Positions 34,881 to 42,787 of a stretch of 64,000 nucleotides of DNA are shown here, piece after piece. The notes under the pieces are model-generated. The model did not search any database and was not told the origin of the DNA. It was given only the letters and a program-made list of their open reading frames with translations. Within the stretch, counting starts at the first letter, position 1; each line of letters begins with the position of its first letter. Origin of the DNA: Tessaracoccus rhinocerotis (GTDB lineage: Bacteria > Actinomycetota > Actinomycetes > Propionibacteriales > Propionibacteriaceae); the NCBI RefSeq assembly GCF_007197885.1, contig NZ_VKKG01000001.1:766334-830333 (forward strand). Reading direction: 5' to 3'. The position numbers and the translations under genes are program-made.

Positions 34881-35615
34881 GTGTCCACCGCACTGCTCAA
34901 CGCCTCCGGGCTCCACAAGTCCTACGCCGAGACCCCCGTGCTGCACGGCGTCGACCTCCGGGTCGACGACGGCGAGTTCGTTGCCGTCATGGGCCCGTCC
35001 GGCTCCGGCAAGTCGACGCTGTTGCACTGCATCGCGGGCCTCGACGAGCTCGATGCCGGGGCCGTGTGGCTCGACGAGACCGATCTGACGGAGCTGGCCC
35101 GCGACCAGCTCGCCGATGCCCGTCGCGAACGGATGGGCTTCGTGTTCCAGCAACCGACCCTGCTGCGCGACCTGTCGCTCCTGGACAACATCGTGCTCAC
35201 CAGCTCGCTCGACGGCATCGGGACGAGCAGGCAGCGCCGGGAGCGGGCCGAGGCGCTGCTGTCCCGGGCGGGGATCGGGGATCTCGGCGCGAGGATGCCG
35301 ACGGAGGTCTCCGGTGGGGAGCTGCAACGCGCCGGCATCTGCCGGGCCATGATGAGATCCCCCCGGATCCTGTTCTGCGACGAACCCACCGGCGCCCTCA
35401 ACAGCACCGCTGCGACGGCTGTGCTGGACCTCCTGGTGGAGCTGAACTCCGAGGGGACGGCGCTGCTGGTGGTCACGCACGACGCCACCGTCGCGGCCCG
35501 TGCGGACCGGGTGGTGTTCATGATCGACGGCCGCGTGGCGCAGCAGCTGTGGCTGGGCGAGACCAGGGACCCGGTGGCCGCCGTCGCGGCGACCATGCGC
35601 CACGTCGGGGTCTGA
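34881..35615 (+). CDS. ABC transporter ATPase, LolD/MacB type
   Basis: 244 residues, GTG start 5 bases after the permease. Walker A GPSGSGKST (about 38), Q loop MGFVFQQPTLL, signature EVSGGELQRAGICRAMM (slightly changed from LSGGQQQR), Walker B RILFCDEPTGALN, and switch His VVTHD. The phrase DEPTGALN marks the MacB/LolD group. It drives the FtsX-type permease encoded just upstream. Confidence 0.93.
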   Translation: MSTALLNASGLHKSYAETPVLHGVDLRVDDGEFVAVMGPSGSGKSTLLHCIAGLDELDAGAVWLDETDLTELARDQLADARRERMGFVFQQPTLLRDLSLLDNIVLTSSLDGIGTSRQRRERAEALLSRAGIGDLGARMPTEVSGGELQRAGICRAMMRSPRILFCDEPTGALNSTAATAVLDLLVELNSEGTALLVVTHDATVAARADRVVFMIDGRVAQQLWLGETRDPVAAVAATMRHVGV

Positions 35616-35634
35616 CCACAGCGCTCGCCCCACA

Positions 35635-35640
35635 TAAGAT
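35635..35640 (+). promoter_or_regulatory. -10 box of the GNAT gene (leaderless)
   Basis: TAAGAT, 6 bases before the GTG at 35647. Confidence 0.5.
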
Positions 35641-35646
35641 GGTCCG

Positions 35647-36141
35647 GTGATCGAGATCCTCGACGTCCGGACGGACTCCCCCATCGCCGTCGAGATCCTC
35701 GGCGAGTACGTCAGTGACCGGGTCTCCACCCGCCCCGTCGGTGCGGGCAACTACCGGCCGCCGCAGCCGGACCCGGCGAGGTTCATCCCTCCCGCCGGCG
35801 CGTTCGTCATCGCCCGCGACGGCGAGGAGGTGCTCGGCTGCGCCGGGATCCGCCTGATCACGCCCGGCCCGGAATGGGTGGACGACGGCTTCGGCGGCAG
35901 CCGCTGGTTCGAGTTGAAGCACCTGTTCACTCGCCGGGCAGCCAGGGGACGCGGCGTCGCGCGCCGGGTCGTGGACCACCTGACGGTGGTCGCCCGCGAC
36001 CTCGGGGGCGACAGGCTGGTCCTGGACACCCACTCGTCGCTGGCCGCCGCCTCGGGCCTCTACGCGCGCGTGGGGCTCCGGGAACTGCCCCGTTTCAACG
36101 ACAACCCCAACGCCGACCGCTGGTACGGCAAGGCGTTGTAG
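35647..36141 (+). CDS. GNAT-family N-acetyltransferase
   Basis: 164 residues, GTG start. The acetyl-CoA loop is LFTRRAARGRGVARRVVDHL (Q/RxxGxG motif RAARGRGVA). The flanking strands VLGCAGIRLI and LVLDTHSSLAAASGLYARVG complete the fold, ending FNDNPNADRWYGKAL, which I associate with small-molecule acetyltransferases. Acceptor unknown. Confidence 0.85.
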   Translation: MIEILDVRTDSPIAVEILGEYVSDRVSTRPVGAGNYRPPQPDPARFIPPAGAFVIARDGEEVLGCAGIRLITPGPEWVDDGFGGSRWFELKHLFTRRAARGRGVARRVVDHLTVVARDLGGDRLVLDTHSSLAAASGLYARVGLRELPRFNDNPNADRWYGKAL

Positions 36142-36147
36142 CCCCGC

Positions 36148-37188
36148 TCAGACCAGCTCGGCCGAGCCCTCGCCGTCGCTGGACTGGATCTCGCCGAGCA
36201 CCCACGACCCGATGCCACGCTCGGTGAGCGCCGCGAGGGCGGTGTCGACACTTTCTGCCGGCAGGACCGCGACCATGCCGACCCCCATGTTCAACGTGGC
36301 GTCCACGTCGGCCTGGGAGAGGGCACCCACCTGCTGCACGAGCTGGAAGATGGGGCCGGGGGTCCATGAGTCGCGACGCAGGACGGCCTTGTGTCCGTCG
36401 GGGATCACGCGGGCGAGGTTGTTGACCAGGCCACCGCCGGTGACGTGGCTGAAGGCGTGCACCTCGGTCCGCCCGATGAGGTCCAGCACGTCGAGCGCAT
36501 AGACCTTCGTGGGCTCGAGGAGCTCCTCGCCGAGGGTGCGGCCGAGTTCTGCGACGTCGCGGTCCAGCGCCCAGCCCGCCTGCTCGAGCAGGACGTGGCG
36601 CACCAGCGAGTAGCCGTTGGAGTGCAGGCCGGAGGAGGCCATGCCCACCACCACGTCACCGGCCACGATCCGGTGGGACCCGAGGATCTCGTCCTTCTCC
36701 ACGACGCCGGTGGTGGCGCCGGCGATGTCGTACTCGTCGGGTCCGAGGAGCCCGGGGTGCTCTGCAGTCTCGCCGCCGACGAGAGAGCAGCCAGCCGCGA
36801 CGCAGGCGTCGGCGATGCCGCCGACGATGGCGGCGATCCGCTCGGGGACCACCTTGCCGGTGGCGATGTAGTCGGTCACGAACAGCGGCTCGGCGCCCAC
36901 GACGACGAGGTCGTCGACGAGCATGCCGATGAGGTCGAACCCGATGGTGTCATGCTTGTCCATCGCCTGGGCGATCGCCACCTTGGTACCGACGCCGTCG
37001 GTGGAGGTTGCCAGCACCGGGTTGCGGAACTCCTTGAGCGCGCTCGCGTCGAAGAACCCGGCGAAGCCGCCGAGCCCGCCGAGCACCTCGGGGCGTCGGC
37101 TGCGGGCCACGGAGGCCTTCATCAGCTCGACCGCGCGGTCTCCGGCCTCGATGTCGACGCCGGCGGCGGCGTAGGCACTCGTGTTCAC
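36148..37188 (-). CDS. purM: Phosphoribosylformylglycinamidine cyclo-ligase
   Basis: 346 residues from a GTG that overlaps the purF stop by 4 bases. Carries the family signatures LATSTDGVGTKVAIA, DLIGMLVDDLVVVGAEPLF and CSLVGGETAEHPG. It closes the imidazole ring to give AIR in purine synthesis. An additional in-frame open stretch upstream shadows purF and is not used. Confidence 0.95.
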   Translation of the reverse strand: MNTSAYAAAGVDIEAGDRAVELMKASVARSRRPEVLGGLGGFAGFFDASALKEFRNPVLATSTDGVGTKVAIAQAMDKHDTIGFDLIGMLVDDLVVVGAEPLFVTDYIATGKVVPERIAAIVGGIADACVAAGCSLVGGETAEHPGLLGPDEYDIAGATTGVVEKDEILGSHRIVAGDVVVGMASSGLHSNGYSLVRHVLLEQAGWALDRDVAELGRTLGEELLEPTKVYALDVLDLIGRTEVHAFSHVTGGGLVNNLARVIPDGHKAVLRRDSWTPGPIFQLVQQVGALSQADVDATLNMGVGMVAVLPAESVDTALAALTERGIGSWVLGEIQSSDGEGSAELV

Positions 37189-38648
37189 TTCTCCTCCAGC
37201 TTCAGCAGTTCGGCCTGCTCGGGTGGGATGCCGACGGGGTAGTTGCCGTCGAAGCACGCGCGGCACAGGTTGTCCGGCGCGATGGTGGTGGCCCGGGTGA
37301 GGCCCTCCAAAGAGATGTAGCCGAGGGTGTCGGCGCCGATCGAGCGGCAGATTTCCTCGACGCTCAGCCCCGGCGCGATCAACTCGGCCCGGGTGGAGAA
37401 GTCGATGCCGTAGAAGCACGGCCACTCCACCGGCGGCGACGAGATCCGCACGTGCACCTCGGCCGCTCCGGCCTCACGCAGCATGCGGACGAGCGCGCGC
37501 TGGGTGTTGCCGCGGACGATGGAGTCGTCGACCACCACCAGGCGCTTGCCGGCGATGATCTCGCGCAGCGGGTTGAGCTTGAGCCGGATGCCGAGCTGGC
37601 GGATGGTCTGGCTGGGCTGGATGAAGGTGCGCCCGACGTAGGCGTTCTTGACCAGGCCCTGCCCGTAGGGGATTCCCGACTCCTCGGCGTAGCCGATGGC
37701 CGAAGGGGTGCCGGACTCCGGCACGGGGATCACGAGGTCCGCGTCGATGGCGTGCTCGCGGGCGAGTTCGCGCCCGATCTCGACGCGGGTGGTGTGGACG
37801 CCACGACCGGCGATGGTGGTGTCCGGACGGGCGAGATAGACGTACTCGAACAGGCAGCCCTTGGGTCTGGCCTCCGCGAACCGCTGCGAGCGCAGGCCGG
37901 CCTCGTCGATGGCGATGAACTCGCCGGGCTCCACCTCGCGCACGAAGCTGGCGCCGACGATGTCCAGCGCGGCCGTCTCCGACGCCACCACCCAGCCGTG
38001 CTCGAGCCTGCCGAGCACCAACGGACGGATGCCCTGCGGGTCCCGGGCGGCGAACAGGGTGTTCTCGTTCATGAAGGTGAGGCAGAAGGCGCCGCGCAGG
38101 CGGGGCAACACCTTCATCGCCACCTCCTCAAGCGGTGCGTCGCCGAAGGAGACCATCAGTGCGGTCACCAGGGAGGTGTCGTTGGTGGAGTCCATGGTCT
38201 TCTTCTCCGGCACCTTCTCGCCGGAGTCCAACTCACGCAGCCACTGCTCCAGTTCGCGCGTGTTGGTGAGGTTGCCGTTGTGGGCGAGCGCCAGCCCGCC
38301 GCGGGGGCCGGAGCGGAAGGTGGGCTGGGCGTTCTGCCAGACCGAGGCGCCGGTTGTCGAGTAGCGCGTGTGACCGACGCAGACGTGACCGCGCAGCGCG
38401 GTGAGGGTGGTCTCGTTGAACACCTGGGACACGAGTCCCATGTCCTTGAACACCATGATCCGCTGCCCGTTGGACACGGCCATGCCGGCGGACTCCTGGC
38501 CGCGGTGCTGCAGGGCGAAGAGTCCGTAGTAGGTCAGTTCGGCGACGTGCTCCCCGGGAGCCCAGACGCCGAAGACGCCACACTCATCCTGCGGTGCGCG
38601 TTCGATGGGATCGATGTCGAGGCTCAGTTGGCCGTCGGGACGTAGCAC
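37185..38648 (-). CDS. purF: Amidophosphoribosyltransferase
   Basis: 487 residues. A short N-terminal extension leads to the catalytic Cys in DECGVFGVW (Cys about 23, exposed after propeptide removal in this family). GLFALQHRGQESAGMA and HNGNLTN belong to the glutaminase half, and LVVVDDSIVRGNT is the PRPP loop. First committed enzyme of purine synthesis. GTG start behind a TAAGCT box 6 bases upstream (leaderless). Heads a purF-purM pair. The C-terminal Cys cluster (NLCRACFDGNYP) matches the FeS-containing subgroup in part. Confidence 0.95.
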   Translation of the reverse strand: MLRPDGQLSLDIDPIERAPQDECGVFGVWAPGEHVAELTYYGLFALQHRGQESAGMAVSNGQRIMVFKDMGLVSQVFNETTLTALRGHVCVGHTRYSTTGASVWQNAQPTFRSGPRGGLALAHNGNLTNTRELEQWLRELDSGEKVPEKKTMDSTNDTSLVTALMVSFGDAPLEEVAMKVLPRLRGAFCLTFMNENTLFAARDPQGIRPLVLGRLEHGWVVASETAALDIVGASFVREVEPGEFIAIDEAGLRSQRFAEARPKGCLFEYVYLARPDTTIAGRGVHTTRVEIGRELAREHAIDADLVIPVPESGTPSAIGYAEESGIPYGQGLVKNAYVGRTFIQPSQTIRQLGIRLKLNPLREIIAGKRLVVVDDSIVRGNTQRALVRMLREAGAAEVHVRISSPPVEWPCFYGIDFSTRAELIAPGLSVEEICRSIGADTLGYISLEGLTRATTIAPDNLCRACFDGNYPVGIPPEQAELLKLEEK

Positions 38649-38654
38649 CGAATC

Positions 38655-38660
38655 AGCTTA
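38655..38660 (-). promoter_or_regulatory. -10 box of purF (leaderless)
   Basis: TAAGCT on the minus strand, 6 bases before the purF GTG. Confidence 0.55.
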
Positions 38661-38716
38661 CCCCGAGCCGATCGGACGGCTCACATCCCGCGCAGCCCTG
38701 AGACCCGGCCGGGGCG

Positions 38717-40051
38717 TCAGCCGCCAGTTGCGAGGTTGACCAGCAGCAACGCCTCGGCCGTGGCCGCCTTCGCCAGGTCCGCGAGTTCGAGCGACTCGTC
38801 GATGCCGTGCATGCGAGAGTCAGGATCCGTGACGGCCGTGACGAGCACGAGCGCGTCGGGGTTGTGCTCGGCGAACTCCGCGACGATCGGGATGCTGCCG
38901 CCGCAGCCGATCTCCACCGGGGCGGTGCCGAAGGCCTCGGCGAAGGCCGAGCGGGCGGCCTCGGCCAGCGGCCCGTCGAGCACGAGCCGGCTGGGCGCAC
39001 CGAGCTGGCCGTCGACGACCTCCACCCGTGCCCCCCAGGGGGCGTTGCGTTCCAGGTGTGCCCGCAGTGCTGCGCGCGCGACCTCCGGGTCCTGGCCGGG
39101 CGCGAGCCGGACGCTCACCTTCGCAGAGGCGGCCGGGACCAGGGTGTTGGAGGCGTCGGCGATCCGCGTGGTGTCGATGGCCAGGACGGAGGCCGCCGGT
39201 TTGTACCACATCCGCTGGACGGCGCTGCCGGTGCCGATCTGCCGGACCCCGTCGAGGATGCCGGTCTCGGACTGGATGCGCTCGGCCGGGTACTCCAGGT
39301 CCGGCCCGGGGAAGGAGTCGATGCCCTCGATGGCGACGTCGCCGGCCTCGTCGTGCAGCGTGGCGAGCAGCCGCACGAGCGCGGTGAGCGCATCCGGCAC
39401 GACGCCCCCGAACTGGCCCGAGTGGAGCCCTTGCCGCAGGGTCGAGACGGTGACCACGGCGTCGACCACCCCGCGCAGCGCGGTGGTGAGGCTGGGTTCG
39501 CCGACCGCCCAGTTGACCGAGTCGGCGATCACGAAGACGTCGGCGCTGAGTTCGTCGGAGTACTTCTCGAGCATCGCGGGCATCGAGGGGGAGCCGATCT
39601 CCTCCTCGCCCTCGATGAACAGCTTGACCCCCACAGGCGGGTTGCCGTCGAAGGCGCGCAGGGTGGCGAGGTGGACCGCGATGCCACCCTTGTCGTCGGC
39701 GGACCCGCGGGCGTAGAGGCGGCCGTCGCGCTCGTCCGGGGTGAACGCGGGCGAGCTCCACAGGGCGTGGTCACCGGCGGGCTGGACGTCGTAGTGCGCG
39801 TAGAGCAGCACGGTGGGCATGCCCTCGGGCGCCGGGTAGTGCCCGTAGACGGCGGGCTTGCCGCCGGCCTGGAGGAGGCGCACCTCCGGGCAGCCGGCGC
39901 CCTTCAGGAGGCCCTCGACCCGGTGGGCGCACGCCAGTACGTCGGCGTCGTGCTCCGCCTGGGACGAGACCGACGGGATGGTGATGAGTTCGTGGAGGTC
40001 CGCGATGACCGATGGCAGGACGTTCTCGAGGTCCCAGGAGAGGTTCGTCAT
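38717..40051 (-). CDS. M20-family dipeptidase
   Basis: 444 residues from ATG (MTNLSWDLENVL). Metal-site motifs: TVLLYAHYDVQPAGD (His and catalytic Asp), GRLYARGSADDKGG (bridging Asp), FIEGEEEIGSP (catalytic Glu and ligand), and a late His in DSRMHGIDES. A dimerisation domain lies between about 190 and 300. It belongs to the dipeptidase/carnosinase-like branch. A TACGGT box 6 bases upstream sets the start; the frame continues upstream without family similarity. It diverges from the lacI-type regulator. Confidence 0.9.
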   Translation of the reverse strand: MTNLSWDLENVLPSVIADLHELITIPSVSSQAEHDADVLACAHRVEGLLKGAGCPEVRLLQAGGKPAVYGHYPAPEGMPTVLLYAHYDVQPAGDHALWSSPAFTPDERDGRLYARGSADDKGGIAVHLATLRAFDGNPPVGVKLFIEGEEEIGSPSMPAMLEKYSDELSADVFVIADSVNWAVGEPSLTTALRGVVDAVVTVSTLRQGLHSGQFGGVVPDALTALVRLLATLHDEAGDVAIEGIDSFPGPDLEYPAERIQSETGILDGVRQIGTGSAVQRMWYKPAASVLAIDTTRIADASNTLVPAASAKVSVRLAPGQDPEVARAALRAHLERNAPWGARVEVVDGQLGAPSRLVLDGPLAEAARSAFAEAFGTAPVEIGCGGSIPIVAEFAEHNPDALVLVTAVTDPDSRMHGIDESLELADLAKAATAEALLLVNLATGG

Positions 40052-40057
40052 GCCCCC

Positions 40058-40063
40058 ACCGTA
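40058..40063 (-). promoter_or_regulatory. -10 box of the M20 dipeptidase gene (leaderless)
   Basis: TACGGT on the minus strand, 6 bases before the ATG at 40051. Confidence 0.45.
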
Positions 40064-40114
40064 CTCGGCCCCCACGTCCCAGATGTCCGGCAGGGTGGGG
40101 ACCAGTGCCCAGCA

Positions 40115-40132
40115 TGCGCAACGGTTTCTGCA
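40115..40132 (+). promoter_or_regulatory. Likely LacI-family operator
   Basis: An 18-base imperfect dyad of the form TGC-N2-AA-N4-TT-N2-GCA (TGCGCAACGGTTTCTGCA), centred about 36 bases before the regulator's start. This is the shape expected for a LacI/GalR-family dimer. It would serve autoregulation and control of the glucosidase downstream. Confidence 0.5.
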
Positions 40133-40151
40133 AATCTCACCGGCTTGTTGG

Positions 40152-40157
40152 TAGCGT
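40152..40157 (+). promoter_or_regulatory. -10 box of the LacI-type regulator gene
   Basis: TAGCGT, 6 bases before an in-frame ATG at 40164 and 24 before the ATG at 40182. Confidence 0.45.
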
Positions 40158-40181
40158 TTGCGGATGGAGGAAGGAGCCGAG

Positions 40182-41177
40182 ATGGCACCAACAAAACGGA
40201 CGAGGATGTCCGATCTCGCCAAGGTCGCAGGCGTTTCGACCGCAACGGTCTCGCGCGTGCTCAGCGGCAGGCCTGGCGTCAAGGAGGAGACCCGTCGCGT
40301 CGTGCTCGACGCGATGAACGAACTCGGCTACGCCCGCGAGACCGCCAGTGGCAAGCGCAACGGCGTGGTCGCCGTCGTGGTTCCCGAACTCTCCAACCCG
40401 GCGTTCCCGGCATTCGTCGAGGAGTTGGACATCCTGCTGTTCGCCGCCGGCCAGGCCAATGTCGTCTGCCCGGCCGGGAACTCCGGAACCAGCGAGCTGC
40501 AGCACCTGGAGACCCTCCAGGGGCTGAACGTCTCGGGCGTGATCTCCGTCTCCGGCACCCCCGCCGACAGCCTCGGCTCCAACGAGCACTACCGCCGCCT
40601 GATCGAGTCCGGCGTGCCCACCGTGTTCATCAATGGCTACGCGCCCGACCTGCGCGGGGCCTTCTTCTCCTGCTCCGACGTGGAGGCGGTCTCCGCGTCG
40701 GTGACGCACCTGCGCACGCTCGGCCACGAGAGGATCGGCCTGGCCATCGGCTCAGAGCGATACCTGCCCGCCCGGCGCAAGGCCGAGGGGTTCGAGGCGC
40801 TCGGCTTCCCGCGGGACAGCATCGCCAGCACCATCTTCACCGTCGAGGGCGGTCAGCTCGCCGCGGCGCGCCTGATCGACGCCGGGCACACCGCCGTCAT
40901 CTGCGGCTCCGACATCATGGCGCTCGGCGCCATCCGGGAGGCCCGCTCACGCGGTCTGTCGGTGCCCGGCGACCTCTCGGTGGTGGGCTTCGACGACAGC
41001 CCCCTGATGGCCTTCACCGACCCGGGGCTGACGACGATCCGCCAGCCCGTGCGCGCGATGTGCGAGGCTGCGGTCACGGCCCTGCTCGAGGGTCTGGGCG
41101 GCAGCCCGCTGGACCGCTCCGAACTCCTCTTCCACCCCGACCTGATCATCCGCAACTCGACGGGACCAGTCTCATGA
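40182..41177 (+). CDS. LacI/GalR-family transcriptional regulator
   Basis: 331 residues from the ATG with ribosome site GGAGGAAGGAG. The helix-turn-helix is MSDLAKVAGVSTATVSRVLS with the LacI hinge GRPGVKEETRRVVLDAMNEL. A periplasmic-binding-like effector domain follows (VVAVVVPELSNPAFPAFVEE, then GDLSVVGFDDSPLMAFTDPG). A second ATG at 40164 lies 6 bases behind a -10 box and would add six residues (MEEGAE); both starts may be used. Its stop overlaps the start of a GH13 glucosidase (ATGA), so it most likely senses an alpha-glucoside or derivative. Confidence 0.92.
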   Translation: MAPTKRTRMSDLAKVAGVSTATVSRVLSGRPGVKEETRRVVLDAMNELGYARETASGKRNGVVAVVVPELSNPAFPAFVEELDILLFAAGQANVVCPAGNSGTSELQHLETLQGLNVSGVISVSGTPADSLGSNEHYRRLIESGVPTVFINGYAPDLRGAFFSCSDVEAVSASVTHLRTLGHERIGLAIGSERYLPARRKAEGFEALGFPRDSIASTIFTVEGGQLAAARLIDAGHTAVICGSDIMALGAIREARSRGLSVPGDLSVVGFDDSPLMAFTDPGLTTIRQPVRAMCEAAVTALLEGLGGSPLDRSELLFHPDLIIRNSTGPVS

Positions 41178-42787
41178 CCAAGAACAACTGGTGGCGCGAC
41201 GCCGTCATCTACCAGATCTACCCCCGCTCCTTCGCCGACACCGACGGCGACGGCCACGGTGACCTGCCCGGCGTGATCGAGCGCCTGCCCTACCTGGTCG
41301 AACTGGGCGTGGACGCCATCTGGCTGTCCCCGTTCTACCTCTCCCCCATGGCCGACGGCGGCTACGACGTGGCCGACTACCACGTGGTGGACCCGATCTT
41401 CGGCGAGACCGCCGACGCCCACCGCCTGGTGGAGCGCGCGCACGAACTGGGGCTGCGGATCATCGTCGACCTCGTCCCCAACCACACCTCGGCGGAGCAC
41501 GAGTGGTTCCGCGCGGCAGTGGCCGCCGGGCCGGGATCCACCGAGCGGGAGCGCTACCACTTCCTCGACGGTGAGGGCGACGGCAGCCTGCCCCCGAACA
41601 ACTGGCACAGCGTCTTCGGCGGCTCCGCCTGGACCCGGCTGACCGCCCCCGACGGCACCCCCGAGCAGTGGTACCTCCACCTGTTCGACGAGAGCCAGCC
41701 GGACCTGAACTGGGCCAACCCAGAGACCAGGGCCCTGTTCGAGGGCATCCTGCGCCACTGGCTGGACGCCGACGTCGACGGTTTCCGCATCGACGTCGCC
41801 CACGGTCTGGTCAAGGCCCCGGGACTGCCCGACGAGGGCGCGGTCAACCCGGAGCTGCTGGGCATGCAGATGGGACCCGCCTGGGACCAGGACGGCGTCC
41901 ATGAGATCTACCGCGCCTGGCACCGCGTGCTGGAGTCCTACGGGGGCGACCGCATCCTGGTGGCCGAGGCCTGGGTGCCGGCGTCCCGGATCGCGAACTA
42001 CGTCCGGCCCGACGAGATGCAGCAGGCGTTCAACTTCGAGTTCCTCGAGTGCGCCTGGGACGCCGAGGAGTACCGGCGGGTGATCACCTCGTCGCTGGCC
42101 GCCACCAACCAGGTCGGCGCCCCCACCACGTGGGTGCTCAGCAACCACGACGTGCTGCGCCACCGCAGCCGCTACGGCCGCGCCGACACCTCGAACCGCC
42201 AGGGCATCGGCGCGGACGACCCCCAGCCGGACAACGAGCTCGGACTCGCGCGGGCGACTGCCGCGACGCTGATGATGCTGGCGCTGCCGGGCTCGGCGTA
42301 CCTCTACCAGGGCGAGGAGCTCGGCCTGCCCGAGCACACGACGCTGCCCGACGAGCTCCGGCAGGACCCCACCTGGTGGCGCTCGGAGCACACCGAGGTG
42401 GGCCGCGACGGCTGCCGCGTCCCGATGCCGTGGGAGGCCGACGCCCCGGGCCTCGGCTTTTCGCCGACGGGCCGGACCTGGTTGCCGCAGCCCGAGTCCT
42501 ACCGTGCGCTGGCGGCCGACCAGCAGGTGGGCGTGCCCGGGTCCACGTGGACCATGTACGCCGACGCGCTGCGCCTGCGCCGCGAGCTGGGGCTGGGCCG
42601 CGGGGACCTCGAGTGGCTCGAGCTCGGCGAGGGCGTGGTGGCCTTCCGGTGCGCGGGCGTGGCGGTGGTCACCAACGTGTCCGCACCGTCGGTGGCGCTG
42701 CCCGAGGGCGAGGTGCTGCTGGCCAGCGGCCACGTCGAGGGCGGGGCGCTCCCCACCAACATGACAGCTTGGCTGCGCGTCAGCTGA
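41174..42787 (+). CDS. GH13 alpha-glucosidase (oligo-1,6-glucosidase type)
   Basis: 537 residues. Opens WWRDAVIYQIYPRSFADTDG, standard for this subfamily. Catalytic residues: nucleophile Asp in DGFRIDVAHGL (about 205), acid Glu in RILVAEAWVPA (about 265), and transition-state Asp in VLSNHDVLRH (about 320). Region I is DLVPNHTS. It hydrolyses short alpha-glucosides in the cytoplasm. Coupled to the LacI-type regulator by a 4-base overlap; no sugar transporter is adjacent. The stop is part of the palindrome TCAGCTGA, shared with the convergent MFS gene. Confidence 0.93.
   Translation: MTKNNWWRDAVIYQIYPRSFADTDGDGHGDLPGVIERLPYLVELGVDAIWLSPFYLSPMADGGYDVADYHVVDPIFGETADAHRLVERAHELGLRIIVDLVPNHTSAEHEWFRAAVAAGPGSTERERYHFLDGEGDGSLPPNNWHSVFGGSAWTRLTAPDGTPEQWYLHLFDESQPDLNWANPETRALFEGILRHWLDADVDGFRIDVAHGLVKAPGLPDEGAVNPELLGMQMGPAWDQDGVHEIYRAWHRVLESYGGDRILVAEAWVPASRIANYVRPDEMQQAFNFEFLECAWDAEEYRRVITSSLAATNQVGAPTTWVLSNHDVLRHRSRYGRADTSNRQGIGADDPQPDNELGLARATAATLMMLALPGSAYLYQGEELGLPEHTTLPDELRQDPTWWRSEHTEVGRDGCRVPMPWEADAPGLGFSPTGRTWLPQPESYRALAADQQVGVPGSTWTMYADALRLRRELGLGRGDLEWLELGEGVVAFRCAGVAVVTNVSAPSVALPEGEVLLASGHVEGGALPTNMTAWLRVS

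Noticed and set aside
38665-38682. GAGCCG-N6-CGGCTC hairpin as a terminator of purF or the M20 gene
   Set aside because: It lies between the M20 gene end and the purF promoter but has only 6 pairs and no T run; chance is likely in this GC content.
38807-41173. Upstream extension of the glucosidase frame by nearly 800 codons
   Set aside because: It shadows the M20 peptidase and the LacI-type regulator. The glucosidase starts at the ATG overlapping the regulator stop.
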